Source of the DNA: Sipunculus nudus
Taxonomy: Eukaryota; Annelida; Sipuncula; Golfingiida; Sipunculidae
DNA length: 64,000 nt
Direction: 5' to 3'
Assembly (NCBI GenBank): GCA_026874595.1
Contig: CM049317.1
Location: forward strand, 11,318,382-11,382,381
Below the pieces are notes generated by a model. The model was not told the DNA's origin. It ran no database searches and saw only the letters and a program-made list of their open reading frames with translations. Positions 13,120 to 24,904 of the stretch are shown in pieces (position 1 is the first letter of the stretch; each line of letters opens with the position of its first letter). The position numbers were made by a program, and so were the translations under genes.

Positions 13120-13730
13120 ATAACAATATCTATGATAATAATAACAAAAAGTACTAGTAAGTACTAGTAATACAAGTAATAATAATAATAATAATAATAA
13201 TATCAATACTACAATAAATGTAACTCCAAATTATAGTTCTACAACAGCCATTGTACAAGTTTACTACTACTACTTCTACTACACCTACAACTACTACTAC
13301 TAATGCTACTGCTTTTACTGCTAATACTAATATTACCAAAAGCTCTAACAGAAGTACTACTAATGCTGCTACTAATACTCTTACGACTACCAAAACTGTT
13401 ACTACAAACAATTGTAATATCAGTAATGAAAATAATAGTTATAGTATTAATAATAATAATAATAACAACAACTAGTACTACTGCTACTAATACTACTACA
13501 ACTACTACTACTGCTATTACCAATATTACTACTACAACATCACCCGACTACTTATACTAATACTACAATCATCAACAGTAGTACTGCTACTACTGCTACT
13601 ACCACTAAAACTACTACAACCACCAATAAAAGTACAACTACTAATTATAATTATTATGATTTAACTAATAGTTTAAATAATATTAATAATAACAATAATG
13701 AAATAGAAATAATACTGCCACTCCTATAAC
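13120..13730. repeat. ACT/AAT trinucleotide microsatellite
   Basis: About 600 bp of imperfect ACT, AAT and TAC triplets. Open frames here are runs of Thr/Asn on one strand and Val on the other, and are not genes. Confidence 0.9.
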
Positions 13731-13794
13731 TGTCAGTAAGTATCTAGGAGCCAATACATGAATTATAATGTTCACTTAACAAACCTAAAAAAAA

Positions 13795-13915
13795 TTATTC
13801 CTTGACCTGTTGCAGTTGGGCCCTTAGGCCCCGAAAAATGGTACCGCTATTGACATAAGAAACGTGCTTATACCTGACCTAGTAATACCAATCAATAAGT
13901 GCCATAATAAATAAA
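13795..13915. repeat. Stub of the ~200-bp satellite, left of the DNA transposon
   Basis: The segments GGCCCTTAG, CGAAAAATGGTACCGCT, GCTTATACCTGACCTAG and ATCAATAAGTGCCATAATAA appear in the same order and spacing as in each unit of the array at 26.77-30.7 kb. The unit breaks off exactly where the CAC-ended inverted repeat begins. Its missing part resumes at 26,769. Confidence 0.75.
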
Positions 13916-14099
13916 CACTCTTAGCAATCACCGTAAATTTTTCGGTGATATTACCGAAGAAAATTACAGTGCCACCGTAATTTTAATGTAATACAGTAGT
14001 TTACCGAGAAAACGAGCGTTTACAGTGGACCACTGTTAACAGGGGTAGGTTTACAGTAGATCGACTGTAAAAGCCAGTATCTGGTGCTGGCTTATCAGA

Positions 14100-14261
14100 G
14101 CTTTCCCGCGCAAAGCCAGCGCGACGCGTCAGTTCTTTGTGTTGAGCATCCGGGTATCCTCACTCACAGCTCCAGGAGCCGCCATATTTGCAGCACTGCT
14201 AAAGCCAGTCATATCGTCAGCGAGCATCTTTGCGGGAAATTTGAACGCTATTTATATAGGT
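14100..14261 (+). promoter_or_regulatory. Possible promoter / untranslated first exon inside the transposon
   Basis: A locally GC-rich island with CGCG-type sequence (14,104-14,130) and AGCCGCCATATTTG at about 14,178, which resembles a YY1 site in reverse orientation. It ends in ATATAG followed by GTAACT, a plausible splice donor. There is no ATG in the island. This is a weak prediction from composition and motifs only. Confidence 0.25.
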
Positions 14262-15078
14262 AACTCGTATTTTAATTTGTATTTATAAATATGAATGCAA
14301 TTGGCACAGTTTAAATAGTTCTAAGACTTTCGGGACAGACCCATTTTGGTATAAACATTAATTTAAAAGATACCAGGTCGGCCGGTATATACTATACACA
14401 GTATGGGTTAATATAACTTCTCTTTTTTAAGTATAAATGTTATTTTAGTTTAATTTTATTACACATACATAATACGCTTTAATATCTGAAGTGTACAATA
14501 AAAATACTGGGCTCCATGTATCGCTTATAGTTAGGCCTACATATTAGCATGACAGTGTTTACAACTGTGCTACCCAGCTGCTGTGACACAGCCCCTATCT
14601 CTGTAAACTGTATTAGTATTTACGGGAGGCATATTTATTGGTATTATTTTGTATTATTCTATAATGTATTTTATTTGTACAATATTTCTTAACATGGATG
14701 ATGGAACAACTGATGTCTGGTCATTTCTATTGTATTGGCTTGTAGCTCAGTTATCTCATACAGTATAAGCAGAGGAAATAAAAAGGGCCTTTTAACTGAA
14801 AACTAGTTTAAATTTTCTTAATATAAGGGAGAAGCTGTTTCAGTCACACAGTTTTGTATATGATGAGAAAATATATTTATATGCATTATCATCCTTAAAT
14901 TTATTGAAATAATGTATTAATAATAATATAACAAATATGAACACTATAATTTTATATACATATTATATGCATGTCTCAACGTGGACCACACCTGTCCTCT
15001 GAATAATGTGGGAGTTACTATGCACACCTCGCGTAAGTGTTGCTTTGTTTCATAAGCTGTCTGTTATTTTTGTTTCAG

Positions 15079-15211
15079 GGTTTTCATGAAGACCGACCAT
15101 TCAAGGGGTCCAAGATTGCCAAAGGGAAGAAGAAAACTAAAGTGGCCGCTACTAACATCGGTCCAAAAATGTTGTCCTAATTCATTTCAATTAGGCAAAG
15201 TATCCACGTAA
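15079..15211 (+). CDS. Possible terminal exon with a short basic ORF
   Basis: A polypyrimidine tract ending in TTTGTTTCAG precedes this segment, giving a good splice acceptor. The first ATG (15,086) opens 41 codons ending at 15,211. AATAAA lies 4 bases further on at 15,215-15,220, so acceptor, short frame and poly(A) signal sit together. A second frame starting at the acceptor encodes a lysine-rich tail (KIAKGKKKTK) and stops at 15,180, so the true frame is uncertain. It could be the last exon of a gene whose first exon is the GC-rich island at 14.1-14.26 kb. No protein family is recognised. It may be a host fragment captured by the surrounding DNA transposon, or chance. Confidence 0.25.
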
Positions 15212-15229
15212 TTGAATAAATTTAATGTT

Positions 15230-17082
15230 AGTCATTCAATTCCTTCATGCATTAGTATACAACATATTTCGGACAATCAGCATTAAAGTAACATTTAAAT
15301 GGATTAAAAGAAAAATGGTGAAAGAGATATTTCAAAAGTGTCGACTTTTTAATAGGCATAAATAATATCATACAGGTTTTGTATCCTGTCGATATGTAAA
15401 GCCCAGGAAAGTTTAACCACCAGCTTGCATGAAATATGCACCAATATGTCATTAGTGTGACAGGTTTAACTTTCATAATTGTTTGGTTTCTGATGAGACG
15501 GGTATTTATAATTTCCGCTCAGCTTATATGGCTTGAACAAAATTTAAGAATTTCAACATTTCATAGAGTCAAATCAATTCTTTTCATAAGTTTTTTCATG
15601 TCTTGGGAAGAGAACACTGATTAAGTGTATAATGATTACACATAATTTGATTTCATGTACCAATCTAGATCCAAATTCATACAGTCTCAGGACACTTATA
15701 TGCATGGAGATTAGGTATTCTCTTAAACTATGAAAACTGCGGGGAGGTTTGAATTGAGGACTAAAATGCTAACATAAATGCTTCCCCAGGCCAGGGCAGG
15801 ATATCAGCAATATTCCAGCCTAGAACGCATACTCGCCGGGTATGTTGATATATGAACACCTAAATTATTATTCATCAATATGAGTAATTTGGAGCAGTGG
15901 CAAAATGATGGGTCAAGTTTTAAAAATGTCGTAAATCATATTTGTTGGAAATCATTTTGGAAAGCTTTGGTAGTTTGGTAGTCACGTGATGACAAGTATG
16001 GCTGCGCCCACAAAGATTTGGCCAGGGCTGCTCTGTTCTGGGACTCCCTGGGTTTTACCTTAGTCAGAAGTCTCGTGATGAATTAGTGGAGGACGCACGT
16101 GAGAATGCTACGTTTTTTGTATGTTACTGAGTGACTATACTTTACATTTAATCATATTTCCACATTCTGTATGCACACGGGAGGCTCATGTAGTACTGAA
16201 GTTAGGGATTGGAGGTGGAGGAATTTTGTATTTCTAAAGACAGTGTAACACGAAACATTGTCCTATGTTAATTGTGTTACTGTGTTACTACGTTTGGGTA
16301 TTATTAAATTTGATATATGAAATATTAAAGGGAACATCATTCGCATGTGTTTGAACTGGGGGGGGGGAGGGGACGAAGAGGTTGCGACCCCCCCCCCCCC
16401 CCAACAATATACATTTATGTTTGGTGAGCAACAGTATAGTTCCACCCCTCCAAATATTTACAAGCACTAGTGTTTTGCAGTTAATTTGTAAAATTAACCA
16501 GTAAACCTATATTTGAGTGACTATAGAACACCTCATGCACCATCAGAGGCTTCATGATTTTACTGTGTTTTAAACTTGATAATATGGATTTACCATGTAA
16601 GGTAAACAGTATCTTGTGTCGTAATTGTACTGAAATATAACTTCAAAATTACCAAAAATACCAAGCCTTTGTTGGTGTGATTTTGGCATGTTTTGCTCAA
16701 AAAAGGTGCGAGAGGTGATTTATAATCGCACCCCTATATTTTCTTTACACATATTAGCCTGAGTTCTAAAATTAAGCATTTAGAAAATAAAATTTAAAAT
16801 TAGTCACAGTACACCCTCAAACCATAAGGAAAAGATTACACTTTGAGAATGTTACCTTCCATCCTCATACCACCCTTTACCAATCACATTCGGCATGTAT
16901 GTGCCCATGCCTATGGGTTGTAATATATCAAAATGGAGAATTGATTGTTAATATTTCAATTGATTTTGAGCTCAACTGTGTAGAGGTTTGATCTTGTGTG
17001 TGTATCATTACAGTATGCTTAGACCACATTAACTGATTTAGTATGGTAATTTTGTATTTTGTAATTGCTTATTTCAGTAAAC
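15230..17082. other. Non-coding interior of the DNA transposon, left of the gypsy element
   Basis: AT-rich, no credible gene. It contains a G10 run (16,358-16,367) and a C15 run (16,388-16,402) 20 bases apart, able to pair with each other. Confidence 0.5.
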
Positions 17083-17086
17083 ATAC
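17083..17086. repeat. Left 4-bp target duplication (ATAC) of the gypsy element
   Basis: ATAC immediately precedes the left LTR; the same ATAC immediately follows the right LTR at 25,698-25,701. A 4-bp duplication is within the usual 4-6 bp for Ty3/gypsy. Confidence 0.75.
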
Positions 17087-17879
17087 TATCACCAGGATAT
17101 AGCTCCAGTATATATTTGGCTTATGGTATGCAGTTAAAGATTAAGTTTCATAATTCAGGTTTGTAAAACTGGAATGTGTATTATTTGATATTATGTAGTA
17201 TAGATGATATTGTATTTTATTGCATAGACTTAATTGAAGCATATGACTTATATGATGAACATACATGTTCATATGTATGTTCTATAATAATTGTATTCAC
17301 ACCTTAAAATATGAAAGTATGAATTTGATTATAACCTACAACAATCAGCTATTCAATAATTCAATGTGTAAACATGTAGAGTCATGCATCTGGTCACACA
17401 TGGACTCTTATCAGGACAAACTGTTATTTCAGGTCTAAGTTATGTTTAGCAAAGTGTCAGACTTGTGTCTGATTAGAATTAGGAAGTCAATACACAGGTA
17501 ACCTAATTATTGGATTCACACTGAAAGTTAATCTTGTAAGAATCTGTAAGGCTCCAGCTAGCCTCACACCTAACAACATGTGCCACCAAAATTATTGCAG
17601 TTAAAGTTAATTAACGTCCAGGGTAATTAATATTGGTGTGGTGTTCAAACCCTGATCGTGGCAGGGGTACTAATTATGATTGTGTAATAATCAGTCAGGC
17701 ATGAGATAGGAATTGCACCTTGACTGACAAAGGGAATGTATATATATGTTGGAACAATTTCATTCAGGCAGTTTTAGCCTGGGCTGTACAACTACGTGAA
17801 TAAAGATATTATATATACTTCAACTGACTTGTGGAATCTGCCAGCTACACCAGTACAACATCATAACCACTCGTCGATA
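17087..17879 (+). repeat. 5' LTR
   Basis: It begins TATCACC and ends GTCGATA; the 3' copy ends GGCGATA. The terminal inverted pair is therefore TATC/GATA rather than the usual TG/CA. AATAAA lies at 17,799-17,804 and a TATATATA box at about 17,738-17,746. It is the same length (793 bp) as the 3' copy. Confidence 0.92.
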
Positions 17880-17881
17880 GT

Positions 17882-17899
17882 TGGGGAGAATCCGGACTG
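17882..17899 (+). promoter_or_regulatory. Candidate primer-binding site
   Basis: TGGGGAGAATCCGGA starts two bases after the LTR, the expected place for a tRNA-primed minus-strand start. The matching tRNA could not be named from the sequence alone. Confidence 0.4.
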
Positions 17900-18013
17900 C
17901 GATCCAACATAAGGTTAGAAGTACATGTATTATGTGTACCTTTCACAAATGCCAAGCTACAGACATTTAAACTATAACATATGAATACTAGAGGAACAAC
18001 AAGAACAGTTACT

Positions 18014-18959
18014 ATGGACCCAGAAACCGTGGCTAAAAGCATAGTGCCATTTAATGGACATCAAGATGCTATTTTTTTGGATGGACAGGTTTAACCTGAT
18101 TTCATCACTTAAAGATTTGGACGTAACATCACAAAGCAAAAATTTTCCACTCTATTTAGAACTAGGGAGTGATGCTGACAAATGGCATAGTCAGCTAAAA
18201 AGTGATACCAAGAACAATTTTGAAAAAACAAGGAAAGCATTCCTTGAACGTTACACTACCAGATGCCAAACCATGACTGGTGCTATGAATCTCCTGGACA
18301 GGAAACTAAACCCAGGTGAATCTATTGACAGCTACATAAGAGCTATGGAAGACCTTGCTTACAGAGCAGGGAAAAATGAAATAGAATTAGTGGAAGCAAT
18401 TATGCATGGCCTACCAAACAAAGCTAGAAGCATAATTGCCCTTAAAGAGCCAAAACCCACCGCAAGTGCTATATTAAAAGCTTTAAAAACCAGTGAAGCT
18501 TCTGGGCACTTTCAAGTGACATTTCAAGAAAATAGTCTGAATGACACTTTGATACAGTCAATTCAGACCCTACAGACAACGGTCAGAGATTTGTCGCTGA
18601 GTGTAGAACAAGTGCGAAGGACTCAGGAAAAGGCAGAAGTGGCAGAACTGACATCAACCCACAGGCACAGTCGTGAACAGTCACCATACCACAGAGGAAG
18701 ATCATCTGGCAGGCGTGATGATGACAGGCATTTCTACAAAAGAGGTCAGACTCCTAGCCCTTATAGAAACAAGCATTATAATAACAGTTACAGAGATAGT
18801 AGAAATGACAGGTTTACTTACAAGAACTGTTATAGGTGTAACTTGGGCCCTCACCCACCAGAAAAATGTAAATACAAAAACAAATTTTGTTCACATTGTA
18901 AGAAACAGGGACATATTATTTCAGCCTGTAGAACAGCTTTGAGACAAAACCTAGAATAG
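18014..18959 (+). pseudogene. gag: gag (capsid/nucleocapsid), frameshifted near its start
   Basis: Structural protein of the retrotransposon. The likely start is ATG 18,014; that frame leaves the main gag frame at a T7 run (18,072-18,078), where the run length is one base out of register. An ATG at 18,054 lies in the main frame and opens 301 codons. Counting from it, the Retrotrans_gag-like capsid region covers about residues 30-130 and an Arg/Ser-rich linker covers 200-255. Two CCHC knuckles follow at 259-272 and 279-292, both with C-x2-C-x4-H-x4-C spacing. The frame ends in TAG (18,957-18,959), and the same frame continues straight into the protease. The T7 shift may be a sequencing slip. 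Confidence 0.88.
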
Positions 18960-20860
18960 GAGTTACAGTCTGTTTCAGTGGACAACAAAATTCAAGAAAA
19001 TCAAACTCAAAAACATCTTATTAACACCAAATTTGGTCAAAACCATCTTAAAAAGACAAAACAAATTGAAAAACAACTACCAGAAGATCTCATAAATTTC
19101 AGTCATAAAAATTCTGATATACTAATTTCAAGTCTTTCCATAAATGGTAGTGGAACACAAATTGAGGGCAATATCATAAGTGTAACAGTAAACGGATGCA
19201 AAGTCACTGCCTTAGTTGACACAGGAGCTTCCATATCATGTCTTTCTAAATCTACCTTCGTGTCACTGGACTTACAAGATGTAACAACTTTAGAACAATC
19301 CAAATTAAAATTTGTCAAAGGTGTTGGTGGCCACAAAATCACAGTAAGTGGGAAAATTCAAGTAAAGCTGCAAATAAGTAATTCTGTAATCCATCATACA
19401 TTTTTTATACTGGATAAAATGAACCATCAAATTATCCTCGGTTTAGACTTCCTACAAAAACAAAAAGCAAATTTAGATTTAAAAAGGAATACAATAAATC
19501 TGCAAGGCGGCACTGACACAGTTAATATTTGCTACTTTGATGAATCTCTGAATGAAGCTCAACCTTTGCACTTATCCTCAAATGCTACAATCCCAAGTAG
19601 ATCTGAAATGATTACAGCAGTAACTTTACCAAAATCAGTACAAAATCCAACCTTAGGCCAAGTGATTCCATATTCAAAATTGTGCCAAAACATGGCTGTT
19701 TTCGTAGCCCACAGTATTGATGAGATCAATGACAGAACAACAATGATCAGATTCATTAATCTGACCAACAAACCAGTCAAATTGAAAAAAGGTGCAAAAG
19801 TAGCAACATTTCACCCTTGTTCAGAAAATGACATACTAGATGAAAAACCATTGTTCTGTACTCAAAATTGCAAAGAAATCAACAACATTGAAATTCAGTG
19901 CCCAAAAGACAACAAAACTCCCAACTTCAAAACAGATGACCATAAATATTTATCTTTAGCAAAAGATTTAGGGTTCTCATTAGATAATTCAGATTTAACA
20001 GATTCACAAAAACAAGAACTTCTCATATTTTTAGGAAAACATAGGGATGTTTTTGCAAAAGATATCACAGAGTTGGGAAAACAGATATTCATAAACACTA
20101 CATTGATACAGGTGATGCAAAACCTATCAGACTCCCTGCCTTTCGAGCGAATCCAGAGAAAAAAGACGAGATTGAAAATCAAGTAGATTCATTTCTTAAT
20201 GCAGATCTAATTGAACCTAGTACTTCTGAGTGGCAAGCACCTGTAATTTTAGTAAAGAAAAAAGATGGAAAATATAGATTTGTAATAGACTATAGGAAAC
20301 TTAATGCAGTCACAAAACTTATAAGTTATCCCTTACCCAAAATTGAAGACATTTTTGATACTGTTGGACAAAAGAAAGCTAAATTGTTTTCTGTATTAGG
20401 TTTTTGGCAAGTCCCATTAGATGAACAAACTGCACATAAAACAGCTTTTGTTACACACAATGGTGTCTATCAATGGAAAAGATTACCCCAGGGCCTGCAG
20501 AATTCACCCTCATCATTTGGCATGGTCATGGCAGAAGTACTCAGAGGAGCAAATTTTAAGCATGCAGTGGTTTATGTTGATGACATTTTGGTTTTCTCAA
20601 AAGATTTTGCTGAACATTTATTGCATTTGCAAGACATATTTGGTCGCCTAAGACGAGCCAATTTAAAACTAAACCCTGAAAAATGCAAACTAGCAACACC
20701 CAAGGTCAGTTATCTAGGTCACATGATTTCAAAGAATGGAGTCGAGATGGAGCAAGCCAAAATGGATGTTGTTGCGAGTTATCCCATACCAAAGAATTTG
20801 AAAGATTTAAGAAGCTATTTAGGTTTATGCAACTACTACAAAAGATTTGTAAAAGACTTC
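18960..20860 (+). pseudogene. pol: pol, protease and reverse transcriptase part
   Basis: In the same frame as gag after the TAG. The aspartic protease active site LVDTGAS has its D codon at 19,218; the ILGLDFL strand follows about 70 residues later. Around the A4 at 20,078-20,081 the reading moves back by one base. The new frame carries the RT palm: KKKDGKYRFVIDYRKLNAV, the LPQGLQNSPSSFG region and the YVDD catalytic box at 20,573-20,584. The RT would copy element RNA in the capsid. The frame change falls between protease and RT and could be decay or error; programmed frameshifting there is not usual for gypsy elements. Confidence 0.92.
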
Positions 20861-21605
20861 TAAAAAATTGCTGCCCCATTACATCAGCTACTACGAAAAG
20901 ATCAATCTTTCATTTGGGATGAAAAGTGCCAAAACAGTTTTGACCGGCTTAAATCTGCATTACTCTCAAAACCAATAGTTCTGTCCTATCCTGATTTTGA
21001 CAGGGAATTTATCTTGTACACTGATGCATCAGATGAATCTATAGGATACATTCTTGGGCAGAAAAACTCCAAAGGTCAAGAGCAGGTAATTGCATATGCA
21101 GGGAGAGCTCTAAGGGCATCAGAAAAAAAAATGGGGAATTACCCACAAAGAAGGTTTGGCAGTTATAGAAGGAATCAAGCATTTTAAAGTCTATCTCCAA
21201 TCCAGTAAACCATTTGTGATCTACACTGACCATAAGGCACTTGAATTTCTGAAAAACAGTAAAGATCTCACAAACAGACTAGGTCGCTGGGCCACCTTTC
21301 TCCAAAACTATGATTATGAAATAATCTACAAACCAGGTGCTAAGAATGGCAATGCAGACAGCCTCAGCAGAAAATCTTACACAAATAATAATAGAAATAG
21401 TAACAGCAGTGAATTAATTCAAAATCTGGAATACTGTGAAAACAATCAAACAGAACCCACCACACATAAATATGTATATGTTTTTCAATATGACGACCAG
21501 ATCAATGATCATGACACTAGTTCTACTGAAGTTAATTTTGACACAACCAAAGGCGTGTTACACACACCAAACTTAGCAAAACTCCAGGCTGAGGATAAGG
21601 ATTAA
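20861..21605 (+). pseudogene. pol: pol, connection and RNase H part
   Basis: It starts at an in-frame TAA (20,861-20,863) that follows YYKRFVKDF directly; coding similarity continues unchanged after it, so this looks like a nonsense change. The RNase H domain begins with FILYTDASDESIGYILG, whose TDAS supplies a catalytic Asp. An A9 run at 21,123-21,131 is one base too long for the frame; past it the reading resumes with the Glu-bearing KEGLAVIEGIKHF block. The YTDHKAL and GNADSLSR motifs close the domain. A further in-frame TAA lies at 21,603-21,605, followed by the integrase in the same frame. Confidence 0.9.
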
Positions 21606-23222
21606 GGGCCAATCATAAAATTTCTAAAAAATAAGTATGACCTTCCTGATGATGACAAACAGGCAAAGGCTGTAAGTAGACTTGCTCAAGACTGTTTTTT
21701 GGAAAATGAAACCCTCTTTCATAATTATTACCAAAAGGGGAAAGGATATGCAGTAAAACAGCTAGCAGTGCCTGAAAATTTAAAAGATGACATATTTAGA
21801 TCATACCATGACTCAATGGCTGGTGGAGGCCACCAAGTCACAGACCGCACATACAGTGCAATACGGGAAAAATATTACTGGCATAACATGTACAGTGAAA
21901 TTCAAGAATATGTCAAGTCATGCCCAACGTGCCAGTTTTCAAAATCTTTCAGGAATAGACCTGCCCCCTTGAAACCATTACCCCCAGGAGATAAATTCAG
22001 TAGAATCCACATGGATATACTGGGACCACTGCCCCAAACTACAGATGGTCACAAATATATTCTAGTTATGGTAGACTCATTTACAAAATGGATAGAAGCT
22101 CAACCAATGAAAACACAAGAAGCAACTGAGGTAGCTGACACATTTTATAACACCTTTGTCACTCGTTACGGGGCACCAACTACCCTCATTACAGACAGAG
22201 CAAAAAACTTCATGTATAAAGTAATAAAACATCTCTGCAAACTTTTCCAAATTACTAAAGTGGAAACTGCAAGCTATTCCCCACAATGTAATGCAATGGT
22301 TGAGAGAAACAACAGCACAATTATGAAAACTCTGAGATCTTACATAAATCAGCAACAGATTGACTGGCACAAAAAGCTACAAAGTGTCATGATGGGCATG
22401 AGAGCAGCTCCATCTACAGAGTCGACTAAGTATTCTCCATACTACATGCTGTTCACAAAAGAGATGACTCTGCCCATTGATGTGGCATTAGCACCACCCA
22501 AGGGCATTTCAAAAGATATAGACCAATACCTATCAGACATGGCCGAACAAAATAAATTGGTTAAAAAAATTGCAACTGAAAACACTCTCAAGAGTCAAAC
22601 TAAATACAAGGAACAACATGATAAAAAAGCTACAAGTAATAAATTCAATCAAGGTGACCAAGTGCTGCTGAAAAACCATCATACGAAAAAAGGACTGTCC
22701 CCTAAATTATCACCAAAATTCAAGGGTCCTTATCTCATACTTGATAACACAGATCATGACACATACAAATTGGTCGACAGCAAAACAGGGAGAGAAAGAC
22801 CTTCATATGACAATTTTAGAAATTTACGGCCATATAATGACCCTGTCACCAGACCAGCTAATAAAAACACTGTGTATGATGACACAAACAAAAAAATGAC
22901 AGATGTACAATCACACCAGGCAGACACTCAGAATTCTGACACAAACAACACAGGTACCACAAACACAAGCACAAAAGATCAAATCAGTGGTCAAAATGAT
23001 AAGACAAGTGATATCTTTACTGATGGAACATACCACAAGATTGACAGACTGTTGAAGAGATCAGTGTATAAGGGGAAGGTATTGTATCTTGTTAAATGGG
23101 CCTCGCCCAATCTGAAATCAACTTGGGAATACGAGGAAAATTTACCTCCAATCCTAGTAAAAGAATTTACAATCAATAGGACAAATTCTGGAAAAAAAAG
23201 AAAGGCAAACAAAAGAAGATGA
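21606..23222 (+). pseudogene. pol: pol, integrase with GPY/F module and C-terminal chromodomain
   Basis: This inserts element DNA into the genome. The frame is open from the preceding stop; from the first internal ATG (21,699) it has 507 residues. The zinc-binding HHCC residues are H37, H45, C75 and C78. The DDE core residues are D106 (HMDILGP), D166 (ITDRAKN) and E202 (NAMVER). A GPY/F-type module sits at about 336-380 (FKGPYLI). After a Thr/Asn-rich linker a chromodomain spans about 445-490 (YLVKW, STWEYEENL). Chromodomains of chromoviruses direct insertion through histone marks (established knowledge). This is the longest uninterrupted part of pol, and the reading frame ends at TGA 23,220-23,222. 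Confidence 0.93.
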
Positions 23223-23368
23223 ATTAGAGAGTAACAGTCTAATTTCAATTGCACCAGGTGCTACGTCTTTTGTTTGTCATACACTGCCTATACTCTCTTA
23301 GTTCTGGTGCATAGCTGAGGTTCTTACATCTCATTTCATGTCACTGCCTTTGATTTTCTCTTTTATCC

Positions 23369-24482
23369 ATGTCTGCTTCAATTTCGACTTCTAAATTGGA
23401 TCCAACCTTTTGTCATAATAAAAAAAATCATAATTGGAAGTGTAACATGGATAAGTTGATGAAACCACTGGCATTAGCACTCATCTCATTATTTCACACC
23501 ATCATGCACCCCCTCATAAACCTTAATATGCACCCCAGAACAAAAAGGGAGGCATGGACTGTACTTCCTGTTCAAACTGATGTTCCTCAGCCTACTCATG
23601 ATTTCCAAGGGCAGCGCAAACAAGATTGAACAGAGATTAAATTACGGAGTTCTCTTCAAACAAGTGGGGATTATTCAAAATTCTGAACAGTTCTGGAAGC
23701 ACACTATTGAAATTCTCTTACCTAATGCTTCAAACTTGACCGCATTTGATTTATCATGTGCAAGACAGCTAGAATATTAGACCCCCACAATGCAGATATA
23801 TTGACAGAAACTACTACTTCAAATTGAAGAACTCCATAAATCAACAATTCAATCTCTACTAGACACAACAGAAAAGATCTAAAAAAATAATACCTTCCTA
23901 AAACATTGTAAAAAAACATGCTCTAGACACCACCGGTCATTGTTACCCTTTATAGGTGATCTAAGCAAAAGCCTCTTTGGCACAGCAAGCGTTAAAGATG
24001 TGGAGACCTTGCAAAAACATATAAAGGCATTTTAGACTCAAACAAACTCGTGCCTTTCTCTCACAACATCATGGCGCCATATTATATATGACAACAGTAA
24101 ACAAGCAGCCTACTAATATTATGAAAATGGTAGAAACAAACCACAGAGAGATGAATTAATTATATTTGGTTATTGGATAATCTACCAAAAGCAAGACAAA
24201 TAACTATTATATCTTCAAAAAAAAAAGGAACAAAATTGGAAGGCATGTAACGTACTAACAGAACAAAGTGTTGTTGGACCTACAAAGGTGTCTATAAATC
24301 ATTTTCAATCCCTAAAATTAAGACAAATACTCAGATACCCTCCTATCACTTTCACTGAATTTCATCATAGAAATAATTTTATTCCATTACATCCAAGTCC
24401 ACTGATACAGGCGCAAAATAATGTTGCAACTGCCCCTCCAGTGAGCAGTATTAGCTTAGATAATTGCACTGATGCTGAATGA
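23369..24482 (+). pseudogene. env: Env-like (F-type fusion glycoprotein) remnant
   Basis: A third coding region between pol and the 3' LTR. From ATG 23,580 one frame starts with a hydrophobic leader (MFLSLLMISKGSA) and goes on to YGVLFKQVGIIQNSEQFWKH. After in-frame stops (first at 23,778-23,780) the same frame shows FIGDLSKSLFGTASVKDVE at about 23,949. That resembles the region behind the cleavage site in env proteins of errantivirus-like gypsy elements and related F proteins (family knowledge from memory, not searched). A last open piece ends at 24,482. The total is short for such a protein and no clear membrane anchor is seen, so it is probably decayed and internally deleted. An overlapping frame from 23,369 may be a leader. 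Confidence 0.6.
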
Positions 24483-24904
24483 AATTTGAACAATGATGAA
24501 GATAATGACATTTTTAGGTGAAAAAAATAATTATGTTAGGATATTTAGTATAGTTAGAACATGTGAAGTATATATTGTATGATTCTCAGGTATCTTAGTT
24601 GTTGTAAATTTATGGCTTATTAGTGTACATGTAGCAGTTATATCACTGCTTTAATATAAAGATATGTATTACTGTGAAATTAATTATCCATGTAGTGTAT
24701 ATTTGTACATATATATATATAAAAAAAATTGTAAGCTAACTTTAATGTAAGTTGAAGGGACAGAGATGAATTGTACATACTCATCAATCACAGAATTACA
24801 ATGGTTTTATGATTTTGTTCTGTTTAGTGAACTGATATCTCATAATAAAATATTCATGTATTTAAAATTGACTCGGAGAGTCAATCTTACACAGCATGAC
24901 CAAC

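Noticed and set aside
13154-13560. Overlapping Val-, Ser- and Thr-rich frames on both strands
   Set aside because: All derive from ACT/AAT triplets; every frame is open because the repeat lacks stops, not because it is coding.
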